64,000 nucleotides of DNA from Mesobacillus boroniphilus (GCF_018424685.1 NZ_QTKX01000003.1:496001-560000), one strand, 5' to 3'. Positions 1 through 7,321 are shown, counted from the first letter of the stretch. The notes: generated by a model from the sequence alone, not told the origin. A program made the numbers and translations.

Positions 1-16
1 CAAAAAATTTCTTCAT
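1..16 (-). CDS. 5' end of an unknown gene cut by the window edge
   Basis: On the reverse strand an ATG at 16-14 begins Met-Lys-Lys-Phe-Phe and runs out of the window. A near-perfect ribosome binding site (AAAGGAGGAG, about positions 24-33) lies 7 bases upstream of it, which is why I call a gene start here. Nothing can be said about the product; the Lys-Lys start would fit a signal peptide, but five residues prove nothing. Confidence 0.5.
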
Positions 17-264
17 TCAAATCTCCTCCTTTGATCGAATTTAATCCTATCAGGGAGTTGTGATTAAAATGCGAAAAATCAGTGGGATAAGCGTGAGAAG
101 CACACTATTTTTATGACGATTTTGTGAAAAATCTCCAAGCTTTTTGAATATTGTATACCAGTGGTTTTAAGTACTCAATCAAATATTAATAAAGTTGTGT
201 ATATTCAGATAAAGGTTTAAAATTTAAGTGTAAGCTATATTTTGGAAATAGAGAGGTGCGCAAC

Positions 265-1362
265 ATGGACGAAAAAGAGGGTCTTATTTTAAAGCTGATA
301 AAAGAGGATCCGTTCATTTCACAGATTGATCTTGCTTCGAAAACAGATTTATCGCGTTCAGCAGTTGCCGGCTATATTTCTTCTTTAATAAAACAAGGAA
401 AGCTTGTAGGACGGGCGTATATTTTACCGGGAAGGCGCCAGGTGCTGTGTGTGGGAGGCGCGAATGTCGACCGCAAAATATGGCCGAAGGGTGTTCTTGA
501 GCTGCGTACTTCGAACCCGGCTGAAAGCTCAAAGTCATGCGGAGGAGTTGCCAGGAATATCGGGGAGAACTTGGGAAGGCTTGGAAGTGATGTCAGCATA
601 CTGACGGTTGTCGGTGATGACCATGAAGGCCAATGGCTAATGGAATATACAAAGGCTTTTGCAGATATAACGCCATCAGAAACTCTTCAGGGACAGTCTA
701 CGGGAGCGTATACGGCGGTACTGGACCACGAGGGGGAAATGACAGTAGCGTTAGCAGAAATGTCAATCTATGAATTTATCACACCTGAATTCCTGGACCG
801 TAAGTGGAATTATTTTGCTTCATCAGATTTCGTTATGCTGGATACTAATTTCCCGGCGGGCGTTCTTGAAAGGATTATTGAACGTTGCCATAAGGAAAAC
901 ATTCAGCTATGCATTACTCCCGTTTCATCTCCGAAAGCGAGAAAGCTGCCGGAGGATTTAACAGGGGTGACCTGGCTGATTGCCAATAAGGAAGAGGCAG
1001 AAGCCATTTCCGGGATTAGTATCAACAATGAAGGTGACTTCTTCAAGGCAGCAGAGCTGATTATACATAAAGGTGTGGAGAAGGTTGTCATCAGCCGCGG
1101 AGACAAAGGTCTGATTTATTTTACCTCGAAAGGCGAAGCTGGCGTCCTGATTCCCCCGGCGATTTCTGTTATTGATGTAACTGGAGCAGGAGATTCGCTT
1201 GTTGCAGGAATCATATATGCCCATTTGAATGGCATCCAAACAGAGGATGCCTGCAAGATTGGCATGGCCTGTTCAATCCTGACGCTGCAATCAATCGAAA
1301 CTGTAAATCCGATTTTGAATAATAAACAATTGCTAGACACATATAAACAAAACTTTAAATAA
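265..1362 (+). CDS. psuK: HTH-PfkB fusion: pseudouridine kinase
   Basis: Probable pseudouridine kinase, which phosphorylates pseudouridine to pseudouridine 5'-phosphate in the cytoplasm for the next gene, psuG, to cleave. Residues 1-60 form a winged helix-turn-helix of the kind fused to PfkB kinases in Firmicutes. The ribokinase/PfkB fold follows, with an early glycine-rich GGANVD motif and the C-terminal PfkB signature DVTGAGDSLVAG, whose Asp is the family's catalytic base. I chose ATG 265, preceded by GAGAGGTG, over the in-frame GTG at 256. psuG starts 12 bases after the stop, so the two form an operon. The HTH suggests the kinase may regulate its own operon (inference). Other nucleoside or sugar kinases share this fold; adjacency to psuG decides the name. 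Confidence 0.88.
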   Translation: MDEKEGLILKLIKEDPFISQIDLASKTDLSRSAVAGYISSLIKQGKLVGRAYILPGRRQVLCVGGANVDRKIWPKGVLELRTSNPAESSKSCGGVARNIGENLGRLGSDVSILTVVGDDHEGQWLMEYTKAFADITPSETLQGQSTGAYTAVLDHEGEMTVALAEMSIYEFITPEFLDRKWNYFASSDFVMLDTNFPAGVLERIIERCHKENIQLCITPVSSPKARKLPEDLTGVTWLIANKEEAEAISGISINNEGDFFKAAELIIHKGVEKVVISRGDKGLIYFTSKGEAGVLIPPAISVIDVTGAGDSLVAGIIYAHLNGIQTEDACKIGMACSILTLQSIETVNPILNNKQLLDTYKQNFK

Positions 1363-1374
1363 GCGAGGTACTCC

Positions 1375-2301
1375 ATGCTGGAAAAGTGGCTAGAATATTC
1401 ACAAGCAGTAATCGAAGCAAAAAAAGCAGGCAAACCGGTCGTTGCCCTGGAATCTACGATCATTTCACATGGGATGCCTTATCCACAGAATGTCAAGACA
1501 GCGAGGGAAGTAGAGCAAATCATCCGTGAAAATGGAGCAGTACCTGCAACCATTGCCATACTGGATGGGAAAATAAAAGTTGGCTTGTCAGATGAAGAAC
1601 TTGAGTACCTGGGGCAGAGCAAAGATGTTGAGAAAGCGAGCCGGCGGGATTTGCCGTATTTGTTATCTGCAAAGAAAAATGGGGCGACAACGGTGGCAGC
1701 AACGATGATTTGCGCAGAGCTTGCGAAGATTGAAGTGTTTGTGACCGGCGGAATAGGCGGAGTTCATCGAGAAGCAGAAACTACGATGGATATATCCGCA
1801 GACCTTCAGGAGCTTGCAAAAACAAATGTCGCGGTTGTATGTGCCGGCGCAAAATCAATTCTTGACCTTGGCCTGACGCTTGAATACCTTGAAACTCAGG
1901 GAGTTCCTGTTATAGGCTATCGGACAGACTCACTGCCAGCCTTCTACACACGAACAAGTCCATTCCATGTTAACTTCCGGCTTGATACACCAGAATCTAT
2001 AGCAGAGATGATCCAAACCAAATGGGAGCTGGGACTTGATGGAGGAATCGTCGTCGCTAATCCAATTCCAGAAGAAGACGCAATGGAAGAGAGCTTGATC
2101 GCAAATGTGATTGAAAAAGCACTGGGTGAAGCCAGGGATAAACAAATCGGCGGCAAGCAGGTAACTCCATTCCTTCTTGGAAAGGTCAAAGAATTAACAG
2201 ATGGAAAAAGCCTTGTGGCGAATATCGCACTTGTGAAAAATAATGCGAGGGTGGGGGCAAAGATTGCAGCCAGCCTGGCCAAACAGAGAATCAGCCTATA
2301 A
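1375..2301 (+). CDS. psuG: Pseudouridine-5'-phosphate glycosidase
   Basis: PsuG (YeiN/indigoidine synthase A-like family) splits pseudouridine 5'-phosphate into uracil and ribose 5-phosphate, completing pseudouridine catabolism. The 308-residue length is typical of the family. Visible family features are the N-terminal [16 protein letters not shown], the TVAATM segment, [10 protein letters not shown], and the [10 protein letters not shown] and VVANPIP stretches that build the active site. It sits 12 bases after psuK with the start spaced from a GCGAGG site. A small hairpin with a T run overlaps its stop codon. Ribose 5-phosphate and uracil would feed the pentose and pyrimidine pools. Recognition is secure from motifs and from pairing with psuK. 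Confidence 0.93.
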   Translation: MLEKWLEYSQAVIEAKKAGKPVVALESTIISHGMPYPQNVKTAREVEQIIRENGAVPATIAILDGKIKVGLSDEELEYLGQSKDVEKASRRDLPYLLSAKKNGATTVAATMICAELAKIEVFVTGGIGGVHREAETTMDISADLQELAKTNVAVVCAGAKSILDLGLTLEYLETQGVPVIGYRTDSLPAFYTRTSPFHVNFRLDTPESIAEMIQTKWELGLDGGIVVANPIPEEDAMEESLIANVIEKALGEARDKQIGGKQVTPFLLGKVKELTDGKSLVANIALVKNNARVGAKIAASLAKQRISL

Positions 2302-2317
2302 GGCTGGTTCTTTTTTT
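2292..2317 (+). terminator. Terminator of psuKG
   Basis: Stem CAGCC/GGCTG with a TATAA loop overlapping the psuG stop codon, followed after four bases by seven T residues. Confidence 0.7.
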
Positions 2318-2463
2318 AGGATTTTTTCGTAACATTACAGTTTTGAAAAAGGAGATCAAAGCCTTTAAAAACATAATACAAGGGCGTACGAAAAGCGACA
2401 CTCATACGAAAATATTTGTTCTAAAGTGCTGTTTTGCATTGTAATTTATATAAATGCCTTTAC

Positions 2464-2811
2464 CTACTTATCCTGATTGCTCCGGCTCTTAAACTTCATG
2501 AAATCCAGGTAATAAGCAAAATCTTCTTTGCTGATTCCGTTTTTTATGGCTTCATCTATGAGTCCAGCCCATTCCTCATCAACAGGCATCCTTGCAACTT
2601 TCATGTTTTGCTGTCCCATCAAATACTCAACAGTTGTATCCAGGTTGTTTGCCAGACGGGACAAAACCTGAAGCGAAGGATTTCCCTGGATCCCTCTTTC
2701 GATGTAACTGAGATAGGATTTGGACACATTCGCTTTTTCAGAGAGTTCACTAATGGAATACTTTTTTTCAAGCCTCAAACTTTTAATTCTCTCGCCGACC
2801 TTCATCTTCAT
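2464..2811 (-). CDS. SinR-like HTH repressor (paralogue)
   Basis: 115-residue DNA-binding regulator. Residues 5-60 form a Cro/C1-type HTH (GERIKSLRLEKKYSISEL, then KSYLSYIERG as recognition helix). Residues about 75-110 (EEWAGLIDEAIKNGISKEDF) match the Sin dimerization helix-hairpin shared by SinR, SlrR and SinI. ATG 2811 is preceded by AAAGGAG. It is a second SinR-family protein, distinct from the closer SinR homologue at 3827-4147, and could play the role SlrR plays in B. subtilis (inference). Its upstream region holds GTTC/GAAC inverted repeats resembling SinR operators, so auto- or cross-repression is likely. It may bind the SinI-like peptide encoded nearby. Confidence 0.85.
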   Translation of the reverse strand: MKMKVGERIKSLRLEKKYSISELSEKANVSKSYLSYIERGIQGNPSLQVLSRLANNLDTTVEYLMGQQNMKVARMPVDEEWAGLIDEAIKNGISKEDFAYYLDFMKFKSRSNQDK

Positions 2812-2852
2812 ATGGCAATCTCCTTTAATTTCAATTATTATTCATTATAACG

Positions 2853-2868
2853 AACAAATAAGTTCTTT
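2853..2868. promoter_or_regulatory. Candidate SinR-type operator (GAAC N6 GTTC)
   Basis: An inverted repeat GAAC-AAATAA-GTTC followed by TTTT lies about 40 bases upstream of the SinR-like gene at 2464-2811. The known SinR half-site in B. subtilis is GTTCTYT, which the right arm matches as GTTCTTT. Operator function is inferred from sequence and position. Confidence 0.5.
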
Positions 2869-2900
2869 TAAAAATACAAAAAACTGAGATAAACGGAGTA

Positions 2901-2941
2901 TTTTCTTAAAAAAGAACGGTTATTGTTCTTTTTTAAGAAAA
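2901..2941. repeat. Perfect 17-bp palindrome containing SinR-type half-sites
   Basis: Two perfectly complementary 17-bp arms (left arm ends AAAAAAGAAC, right arm begins GTTCTTTTTT) flank a 7-base spacer GGTTATT. Both arms carry the GTTCTTT motif recognised by SinR. It lies in the divergent region between the SinR-like gene (-) and the zinc-ribbon gene (+). It could be a double SinR operator or an AT-rich hairpin; the exact GTTCTTT match favours an operator. Confidence 0.6.
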
Positions 2942-3030
2942 TTAGCCATATTTTAGACTTTTTCAGGAATGATGCAAATGGACTATACTCGAATGGAATA
3001 AAGTAAGTAAGAACTATGTAAAGGGGCTGG

Positions 3031-3225
3031 ATGGCCGTGTACAGAAAAAATTGTGATCGTTGTAACCGTCCTTCGTTTAGCAGCAGTGAGGTTGGGGAGT
3101 GGCTGTGCCCGATATGCGGAAATGATTTAACGAGATACCCGTTCTTTAATGCCATCAGTCTTGAAAAAGTTGTGACTTTAACTCGCCGGAAAAAGAATCT
3201 GTATAAAAAAAACAGCCAGCCATAG
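3031..3225 (+). CDS. Small zinc-ribbon protein
   Basis: 64-residue protein with two CxxC pairs (CDRC near residue 8 and CPIC near residue 30), the pattern of a single zinc ribbon, followed by a basic C-terminus rich in Lys/Arg (TRRKKNLYKKN). ATG 3031 is preceded by AAAGGGG at suitable spacing. It is transcribed divergently from the SinR-like gene and shares the palindromic control region with it. No specific function is recognised; a nucleic-acid-binding or adaptor role is possible. Confidence 0.65.
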   Translation: MAVYRKNCDRCNRPSFSSSEVGEWLCPICGNDLTRYPFFNAISLEKVVTLTRRKKNLYKKNSQP

Positions 3226-3472
3226 AATCATTATCAAATTTATGGGGGTTATTTTTAAAAAAGAATTCAACAATTAGAGATATAATATGACAAATATCCT
3301 TGCTTAAATGGTTTAAATTTTCAGATAAAAGGACTTTCACTCTGTGATTTTGTAATTGTTTGGAAAAAAAGAGGAAAAATCCTTATATAGTTGCCGACAA
3401 ATAGTTACATGTTAAATATATAGAACAAGGTACAATGACATTGGGACTTAAAAAGTGAGTATAGAGATTCAG

Positions 3473-3556
3473 AAAAAGGCAAACTTGTTGAAAAACTAGG
3501 ACGCAAAGTTACGGATCTAAGGTGCAAAGTACTATGATGGCCGGACTGCCTGGAAT
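3473..3556 (+). ncRNA. Cyclic-di-GMP-I (GEMM-I) riboswitch upstream of sinI
   Basis: The segment has the conserved GEMM-I layout: an outer stem AGGCA (3477-3481) with TGCCT (3547-3551), the AGGCAAAC entry, a first hairpin closed by a GAAA tetraloop (3491-3494), the signature GGACGCAAAG (3499-3508), and a second arm GTTACGGATCTAAGG...TATGATGGCCGG matching the tetraloop-receptor side. This matches the family consensus known from Bacillus and Vibrio. The aptamer ends about 30 bases before the SinI-like start. Between them is only a weak AATAC/GTATT hairpin and the GGGGGG ribosome binding site, with no strong terminator, so translational control seems more likely (inference). The gene-free stretch 3226-3472 upstream is AT-rich; I found no convincing gene there and only a poor promoter candidate. 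Confidence 0.85.
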
Positions 3557-3582
3557 ACTAACTGTATTTTGGGGGGAAGAAC

Positions 3583-3708
3583 TTGATTAAAGAGCAGGTA
3601 GTTTTTGAAGAACTGGATACAGAATGGATGCAGCTTATATTAGAAGCATTAGAGATGGGAATTAACAAAGAAGAAATCAGGGAGTTTTTAACGAAGACTA
3701 ACAAGTAG
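3583..3708 (+). CDS. sinI: SinI-like antirepressor (41 aa)
   Basis: A 41-residue ORF starting with TTG, preceded by a GGGGGGAAG site. The product (FEELDTEWMQLILEALEMGI then NKEEIREFLTKTN) closely follows the helix-hairpin of B. subtilis SinI (ELDQEWVELMVEA...ISPEEIRKYL), which pairs with the SinR dimerization helices and blocks repression of biofilm matrix genes. It has no HTH. It lies behind a c-di-GMP riboswitch and is convergent with the sinR homologue at 3827-4147, whereas B. subtilis has sinI and sinR in tandem. The small size kept it below ordinary gene-length cutoffs. The family call is strong; the partner could be either of the two SinR-like proteins here. Confidence 0.85.
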   Translation: MIKEQVVFEELDTEWMQLILEALEMGINKEEIREFLTKTNK

Positions 3709-3747
3709 TAAAAGAAATTCAATACATAGACAAAAGAAGTGTGATCG

Positions 3748-3782
3748 AGCAGCTCTTATGGAGGTGCTTTTTATTTTTTTCT
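3748..3782 (+). terminator. Terminator of sinI
   Basis: Stem AGCAGCTC/GAGGTGCT (one mismatch) with a TTATG loop, followed by a long T-rich run. Confidence 0.75.
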
Positions 3783-3787
3783 ATTAA

Positions 3788-3818
3788 TGAAAATAAAAAT
3801 GGACAGCGAAGGCTGTCC
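3788..3818 (-). terminator. Terminator of sinR
   Basis: Perfect stem GGACAGC/GCTGTCC (3801-3818). On the reverse strand it is followed by ATTTTTATTTTC, just after the sinR stop codon. Confidence 0.75.
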
Positions 3819-3826
3819 ATTGAAAT

Positions 3827-4147
3827 TTATTTATTGTGTAGTCTCCATTTATTGAATTCCAGAAACTCACGAAACTGGTCTTTTGTGATACCTGAATCCA
3901 TTGCTTCTTTTACAAGGTGGACCCAATCGGAATCCATATTTTCTTTGTCGGGTTGTTCATGAATTAGATGGTCTACTGGGACATTCAGTACTCCAGCTAT
4001 CTTTTCTAAAAACTGGATTGAAGGATTTGTTTGAAGATTTCGCTCCAGGGAACTCAAATAGGATTTTGCCACGCCAGCTTGTTCTGCCAATTCAGATAAG
4101 GACATTTTTTTTTCTTGTCGAAATTTTTTGACGCGTTCACCGATCAC
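3827..4147 (-). CDS. sinR: SinR, master repressor of biofilm genes
   Basis: 106-residue repressor very close to B. subtilis SinR in segments such as SLSELAEQAGVAKSYLS, LERNLQTNPSIQFLEK and KDQFREFLEFNKWR. It has an N-terminal Cro/C1 HTH (about 1-62) and a C-terminal Sin dimerization helix pair (about 72-104) that SinI targets. In B. subtilis SinR represses matrix operons and shapes the choice between motility and biofilm. I place the start at GTG 4147 (MIGERVKKF), 11 bases after AAGGTG; the longer in-frame GTG at 4159 abuts that site. Upstream, GTTC/GAAC motifs around 4200-4230 suggest autoregulation. It faces sinI across two terminators. Confidence 0.92.
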   Translation of the reverse strand: MIGERVKKFRQEKKMSLSELAEQAGVAKSYLSSLERNLQTNPSIQFLEKIAGVLNVPVDHLIHEQPDKENMDSDWVHLVKEAMDSGITKDQFREFLEFNKWRLHNK

Positions 4148-4201
4148 TTTTATCCACACACCTTATCAATTTATAGTTATATCATAACAAATCTGATAAA
4201 A

Positions 4202-4231
4202 TAGTTCCATATTAAGAACAACTTATAGAAC
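4202..4231. promoter_or_regulatory. Cluster of SinR-like half-sites upstream of sinR
   Basis: GTTC (4203), GAAC (4216) and GAAC (4228) occur within 30 bases in the region preceding sinR on the reverse strand, at spacings like those of SinR operators. The role is inferred; the sites are shorter matches than the palindrome at 2901-2941. Confidence 0.35.
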
Positions 4232-4437
4232 AATTATAACCAACCTTAAAGTCCTTTTGGTCCACTTTTATAAAAAAATATGTTGGGAAAAATCTCGATG
4301 CTTTTATATCGGTCTTTGTTATTAAGAATTGTACATTATTTTATGAAGATTGTTTGAAAAATACAAACGCAATTGTCATTTGTGTTCAAAAGGATATTAA
4401 AAAGGTAAAATAGTAGCAATCAGACAAGGTACGGGTG

Positions 4438-5169
4438 ATGTGTATGCAGAAAAAGTATTTATTGATCTACGAAGAAATTTCCAAACAGATCCAGGAAGGT
4501 CATTATCCTCCTAAAACGATTTTGCCATCTGAAAATGATTTTGCGGATATGTATCAAACGTCCAGGGAAACCATTCGTAAAGCACTGAATCTTCTTGCGC
4601 AAAATGGATTCATCCAAAAAATCCGCGGTAAAGGTTCTCTTGTTCTCGATTTGAAAAGACATCAATTTCCGATTTCCGGATTGATCAGTTTTAAAGAACT
4701 GGCGGAGAACATGGGCGGAAAGGCGAAAACGACCGTAGAAGAGTTCACTCTCGAAATGGCAGGACGGGATATAGCCAGGGAATTGAATATTGACGATGAT
4801 GAAAAGGTTTGGAAGGTAAAAAGAGTGAGGCATATTGATGAAGAACGGGTCATACTCGATAAGGATTTTCTCGTAGAAAGGCATGTGCCAGGACTGTCAC
4901 GTGAGATTTGTGAAAACTCGATATTTGAGTATATAGAAAAGAAACTTGAGAAAAAAATCAGCTTTGCGAAAAAGGAATTCACCGTAGAGGAACCAAGCCC
5001 GCAGGACAGGAAGCTCCTCGATATGGAAGGATTCCATGCGATCGTCATCGTGAAAAACTATATTTATTTTGACGATGCTACCCTGTTCCAATATACCGAG
5101 TCAAGGCACCGTCCTGACAAGTTCCGTTTCGTTGATTTTGCCCGACGTATGGATACCCGGTCTATATAA
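4438..5169 (+). CDS. treR: TreR, GntR-family trehalose operon repressor
   Basis: GntR/HutC-family repressor. Residues about 1-70 are the winged HTH (LPSENDFADMYQTSRETIRKAL, then IQKIRGKGS). Residues about 85-240 are the UTRA effector domain, which in TreR binds trehalose 6-phosphate. Segments such as FPISGLISFKEL, ICENSIFEYIE and QYTESRHRPDKFRFVDFARR are nearly those of B. subtilis TreR, so the name is well supported. Start candidates are GTG 4435, ATG 4438 and ATG 4444; ATG 4438 sits best after AAGGT. Unusually, no treP or treA lies beside it, although B. subtilis has them in one operon; they must be elsewhere or absent. Confidence 0.9.
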   Translation: MCMQKKYLLIYEEISKQIQEGHYPPKTILPSENDFADMYQTSRETIRKALNLLAQNGFIQKIRGKGSLVLDLKRHQFPISGLISFKELAENMGGKAKTTVEEFTLEMAGRDIARELNIDDDEKVWKVKRVRHIDEERVILDKDFLVERHVPGLSREICENSIFEYIEKKLEKKISFAKKEFTVEEPSPQDRKLLDMEGFHAIVIVKNYIYFDDATLFQYTESRHRPDKFRFVDFARRMDTRSI

Positions 5170-5177
5170 GAAAAAAG

Positions 5178-5208
5178 AAGCTGCCGTTGATGGCAGCTTT
5201 TATTTTTT
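5178..5208 (+). terminator. Bidirectional terminator between treR and the comFB-like gene
   Basis: Perfect stem AAGCTGCC/GGCAGCTT with a GTTGAT loop. T runs follow on the top strand, and an A run precedes it, which gives a T run for the opposite strand. Confidence 0.85.
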
Positions 5209-5482
5209 AATGTTTCGGGTATTTCCCGACAAGATGGATGGCACTGATGATTCTTTTATTAATCCAGGCTCTGTTTTCCTGAGTATTAAGTTGTTCATAG
5301 ACCATCTTCCGGCCATCTTCTGTAGTGACATAGTGACTTGGAAGAGTGTTCAGGCTGATGGCAATGATATCATTCCGGCACTTCTGGCAATTACAGAAGG
5401 TCTGATAATCAGGGCTCATCATCAACACATTGACAAGAGTGGAAACTACCTCTTCCATTACATTGACATATTTAAAATCCAT
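5207..5482 (-). CDS. ComFB-domain protein
   Basis: 91-residue protein of the late-competence ComFB family. The N-terminal helix (EEVVSTLVNVLM) is followed by the conserved CNCQKCRNDIIAISLNTLP motif, with three cysteines placed as in ComFB, then HYVTTEDGR. B. subtilis ComFB is encoded in the comF operon; here the gene stands alone. ComFB-family proteins have been reported as receptors of cyclic dinucleotides, which is notable given the c-di-GMP riboswitch 1.7 kb away; a link is inference. ATG 5482 follows GGGAGAGAAGG. It is convergent with treR and shares its terminator. Confidence 0.8.
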   Translation of the reverse strand: MDFKYVNVMEEVVSTLVNVLMMSPDYQTFCNCQKCRNDIIAISLNTLPSHYVTTEDGRKMVYEQLNTQENRAWINKRIISAIHLVGKYPKH

Positions 5483-5618
5483 GGTGCCTTCTCTCCCTAT
5501 TGATGTCCTAAATTAAATTATAGTTGAATGACGGAAATATAAAATGATTTTTTTGTTTTCGATATAAGATGGGTCTATTTACCTGATTTAATACAAAATA
5601 ATGGAACTTGTATTAAAT

Positions 5619-5643
5619 GTTTCATAGCCGTAAGACAGGGAAT
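5619..5643 (+). promoter_or_regulatory. Candidate sigma-B promoter of yfkM
   Basis: GTTTCA, 13 bases, GGGAAT, about 40 bases upstream of the yfkM start; the consensus is GTTTAA-N12-15-GGGTAT. YfkM (GSP18) is a sigma-B-controlled general stress protein in B. subtilis, which supports the call. Confidence 0.5.
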
Positions 5644-5684
5644 TTTAAATAGTGGAGAATTTCTTAAAAGGAGTTGTTGAATCC

Positions 5685-6200
5685 ATGGGTAAAAAAATTG
5701 CCTGTTTAATAACCGATTTATTTGAAGATGTAGAATATCTTGAGCCTTCGCGTGCTTTCACCGAAGCTGGTCATGAAGTAGTGACGATTGAAAAGGAACA
5801 GGGGAAAGCCGTAACTGGAAAGCAGGAAAAAGCCGAGGTTAAAATTGATGAAAGCATCGATAACGTCAAGCCGGAAGATTTCGATGCACTCTTCATCCCT
5901 GGAGGCTTCTCCCCGGACCAGCTGCGTGAAGACGAGCGATTTGTTGAATTTGCCAAGGCATTCATGGATGAGAAGAAACCGGTCTTCGCCATCTGCCATG
6001 GACCTCAGCTGCTGCTTACCGCAAAAACGCTTGAAGGCAGAGGAGCCACCGGCTATAAATCCATCCGCGTCGATATGGAATACGCCGGAGCAAAATACAT
6101 GGACAAAGAAGTCGTCGTCTGCTGCAACCAGCTCGTGACCAGCAGGGAACCGAAGGATATCCCAGCGTTTAATCGAGAGGCACTTAAGATATTGCAATAG
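5685..6200 (+). CDS. yfkM: DJ-1/PfpI-family stress protein (YfkM-like)
   Basis: 171-residue protein of the PfpI/DJ-1 class I glutamine-amidotransferase-like superfamily. The nucleophile elbow FAICHGPQLL carries the conserved Cys followed by His, and PGGFSPDQLR holds the family's acidic/Gly segment. Members act as deglycase/protease-like or general stress proteins; substrate cannot be read from sequence. I chose ATG 5685 (MGKKIACLI), preceded by AAAAGGAG, over an upstream in-frame start at 5652 that lacks a site and exceeds the usual family length. A sigma-B-like promoter precedes it. A hairpin terminator follows at 6213. Confidence 0.9.
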   Translation: MGKKIACLITDLFEDVEYLEPSRAFTEAGHEVVTIEKEQGKAVTGKQEKAEVKIDESIDNVKPEDFDALFIPGGFSPDQLREDERFVEFAKAFMDEKKPVFAICHGPQLLLTAKTLEGRGATGYKSIRVDMEYAGAKYMDKEVVVCCNQLVTSREPKDIPAFNREALKILQ

Positions 6201-6212
6201 AGTTTAAGTTAG

Positions 6213-6240
6213 AAACCTTCTGCTGAGGCAGGAGGTTTTA
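6213..6240 (+). terminator. Terminator of yfkM
   Basis: Imperfect stem AAACCTTCTGC/GCAGGAGGTTT followed by TTATTTT. Confidence 0.7.
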
Positions 6241-6260
6241 TTTTGGTTGCTTGTGACGGA

Positions 6261-6410
6261 AAACTGGAAAAAAACGCCTGGAATTTCCAGTTCGCCAATA
6301 AAATTTGATTTTCGCCAATAAGTTGTAGTTTTTCGCCAATAAAATAATTTTTTCGCCAATAAAAATAAATTATCGCCAATAAAATTGTGAACTCCGCCAA
6401 AAAATCAAAG
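6261..6410. repeat. Hairpin-led array of CGCCAATAA repeats (copy 1)
   Basis: An inverted repeat ACTGGAAA/TTTCCAGT (about 6263-6291) is followed by six CGCCAATA-type cores starting at 6293, 6313, 6334, 6354, 6374 and 6395, a spacing of 20 or 21 bases. The last core is degenerate. The spacers are AT-rich. The array lies between yfkM and map and has no coding capacity of its own. Nearly the same array recurs at 14108-14255, and a diverged form at 41388-41550. Confidence 0.9.
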
Positions 6411-6566
6411 GCGAAACTAATTTTGATGTTTAACACCTATACTTTTCGAACTTTTCTTAAGAAAAACAGCCAGATTAACGTTGAAATGAGCCATCATCCA
6501 GTTCATTTTGCGAAAATCTATGTATAAGATAATATAGAGGGTGAAATGAATCGGGGAGATGACGGA

Positions 6567-7316
6567 ATGATTGTTTTAAAATCGGCACGTGAGATTGAAA
6601 ATATGAAGGCAGCGGGCAAGCTGCTCGCTTCCGTGCATAAAGAATTGCGCAAACTGATTAAGCCGGGGGTAACCACTTGGGAAATTGACCAGTTTGTCGA
6701 GGATTATTTGAAAAAGCATGGAGCCACTCCTCAGCAGAAAGGCTACCGGAATTATCAATATGCAACATGCGCCAGTATCAATGATGAGGTCTGCCACGGA
6801 TTTCCTCGAAAAGAGGCGCTGAACGATGGCGATATTGTCACAATAGATATGGTCGTCAACTTGAACGGTGCGCTGGCGGATTCGGCATGGAGCTATGGTG
6901 TTGGGAATGTGAGTGAACAAACTCAAAAGCTGCTTGAAGTTACAAAAGAGGCACTGTATCGCGGCATTGCTGCATCTGTACCAGGCAATCGAGTTGGCGA
7001 TATCGGCCATGCGATTCAATCATATGTGGAAGTAGAAGGTTTTTCGGTTGTCCGTGAGTTCATTGGCCACGGCATCGGTGCGGTGATCCATGAAAAACCT
7101 GATATCCCGCACTATGGCTTGCCTGGAAAGGGACCAAGGCTGAAGGAAGGCATGGTGTTCACGATCGAACCGATGGTCAATATGGGCGAATGGAAAACGA
7201 AGATGGATAACAACGGCTGGACAGCCAGAACCGTAGACGGCAAGCTTTCCGCACAGTATGAACATACCATTGCGATTACTAAAGATGGTCCTGTCATTTT
7301 GACGGAACAGGAATAA
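6567..7316 (+). CDS. map: Methionine aminopeptidase, type I
   Basis: Removes the N-terminal Met from nascent proteins in the cytoplasm. The pita-bread fold is recognised by IDMVVNLNGALADSAWS (two metal-binding Asp, the second shifted as in MAPs), the metal-ligand His in GHGIGAVIHE, FTIEPM (metal Glu) and YEHTIAI (last Glu). I place the start at ATG 6567 (MIVLKSAREIE), 8 bases after GGGGAG, giving 249 residues, the same as the second MAP of B. subtilis (YflG/MapB) rather than the ribosomal-operon MapA. A strong terminator follows. Confidence 0.93.
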   Translation: MIVLKSAREIENMKAAGKLLASVHKELRKLIKPGVTTWEIDQFVEDYLKKHGATPQQKGYRNYQYATCASINDEVCHGFPRKEALNDGDIVTIDMVVNLNGALADSAWSYGVGNVSEQTQKLLEVTKEALYRGIAASVPGNRVGDIGHAIQSYVEVEGFSVVREFIGHGIGAVIHEKPDIPHYGLPGKGPRLKEGMVFTIEPMVNMGEWKTKMDNNGWTARTVDGKLSAQYEHTIAITKDGPVILTEQE

Positions 7317-7321
7317 CAATG

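Noticed and set aside
2901..2941. Rho-independent terminator
   Set aside because: The 17-bp arms are mostly A/T, with no GC-rich stem, and neither neighbour ends here; the SinR motif explains it better.
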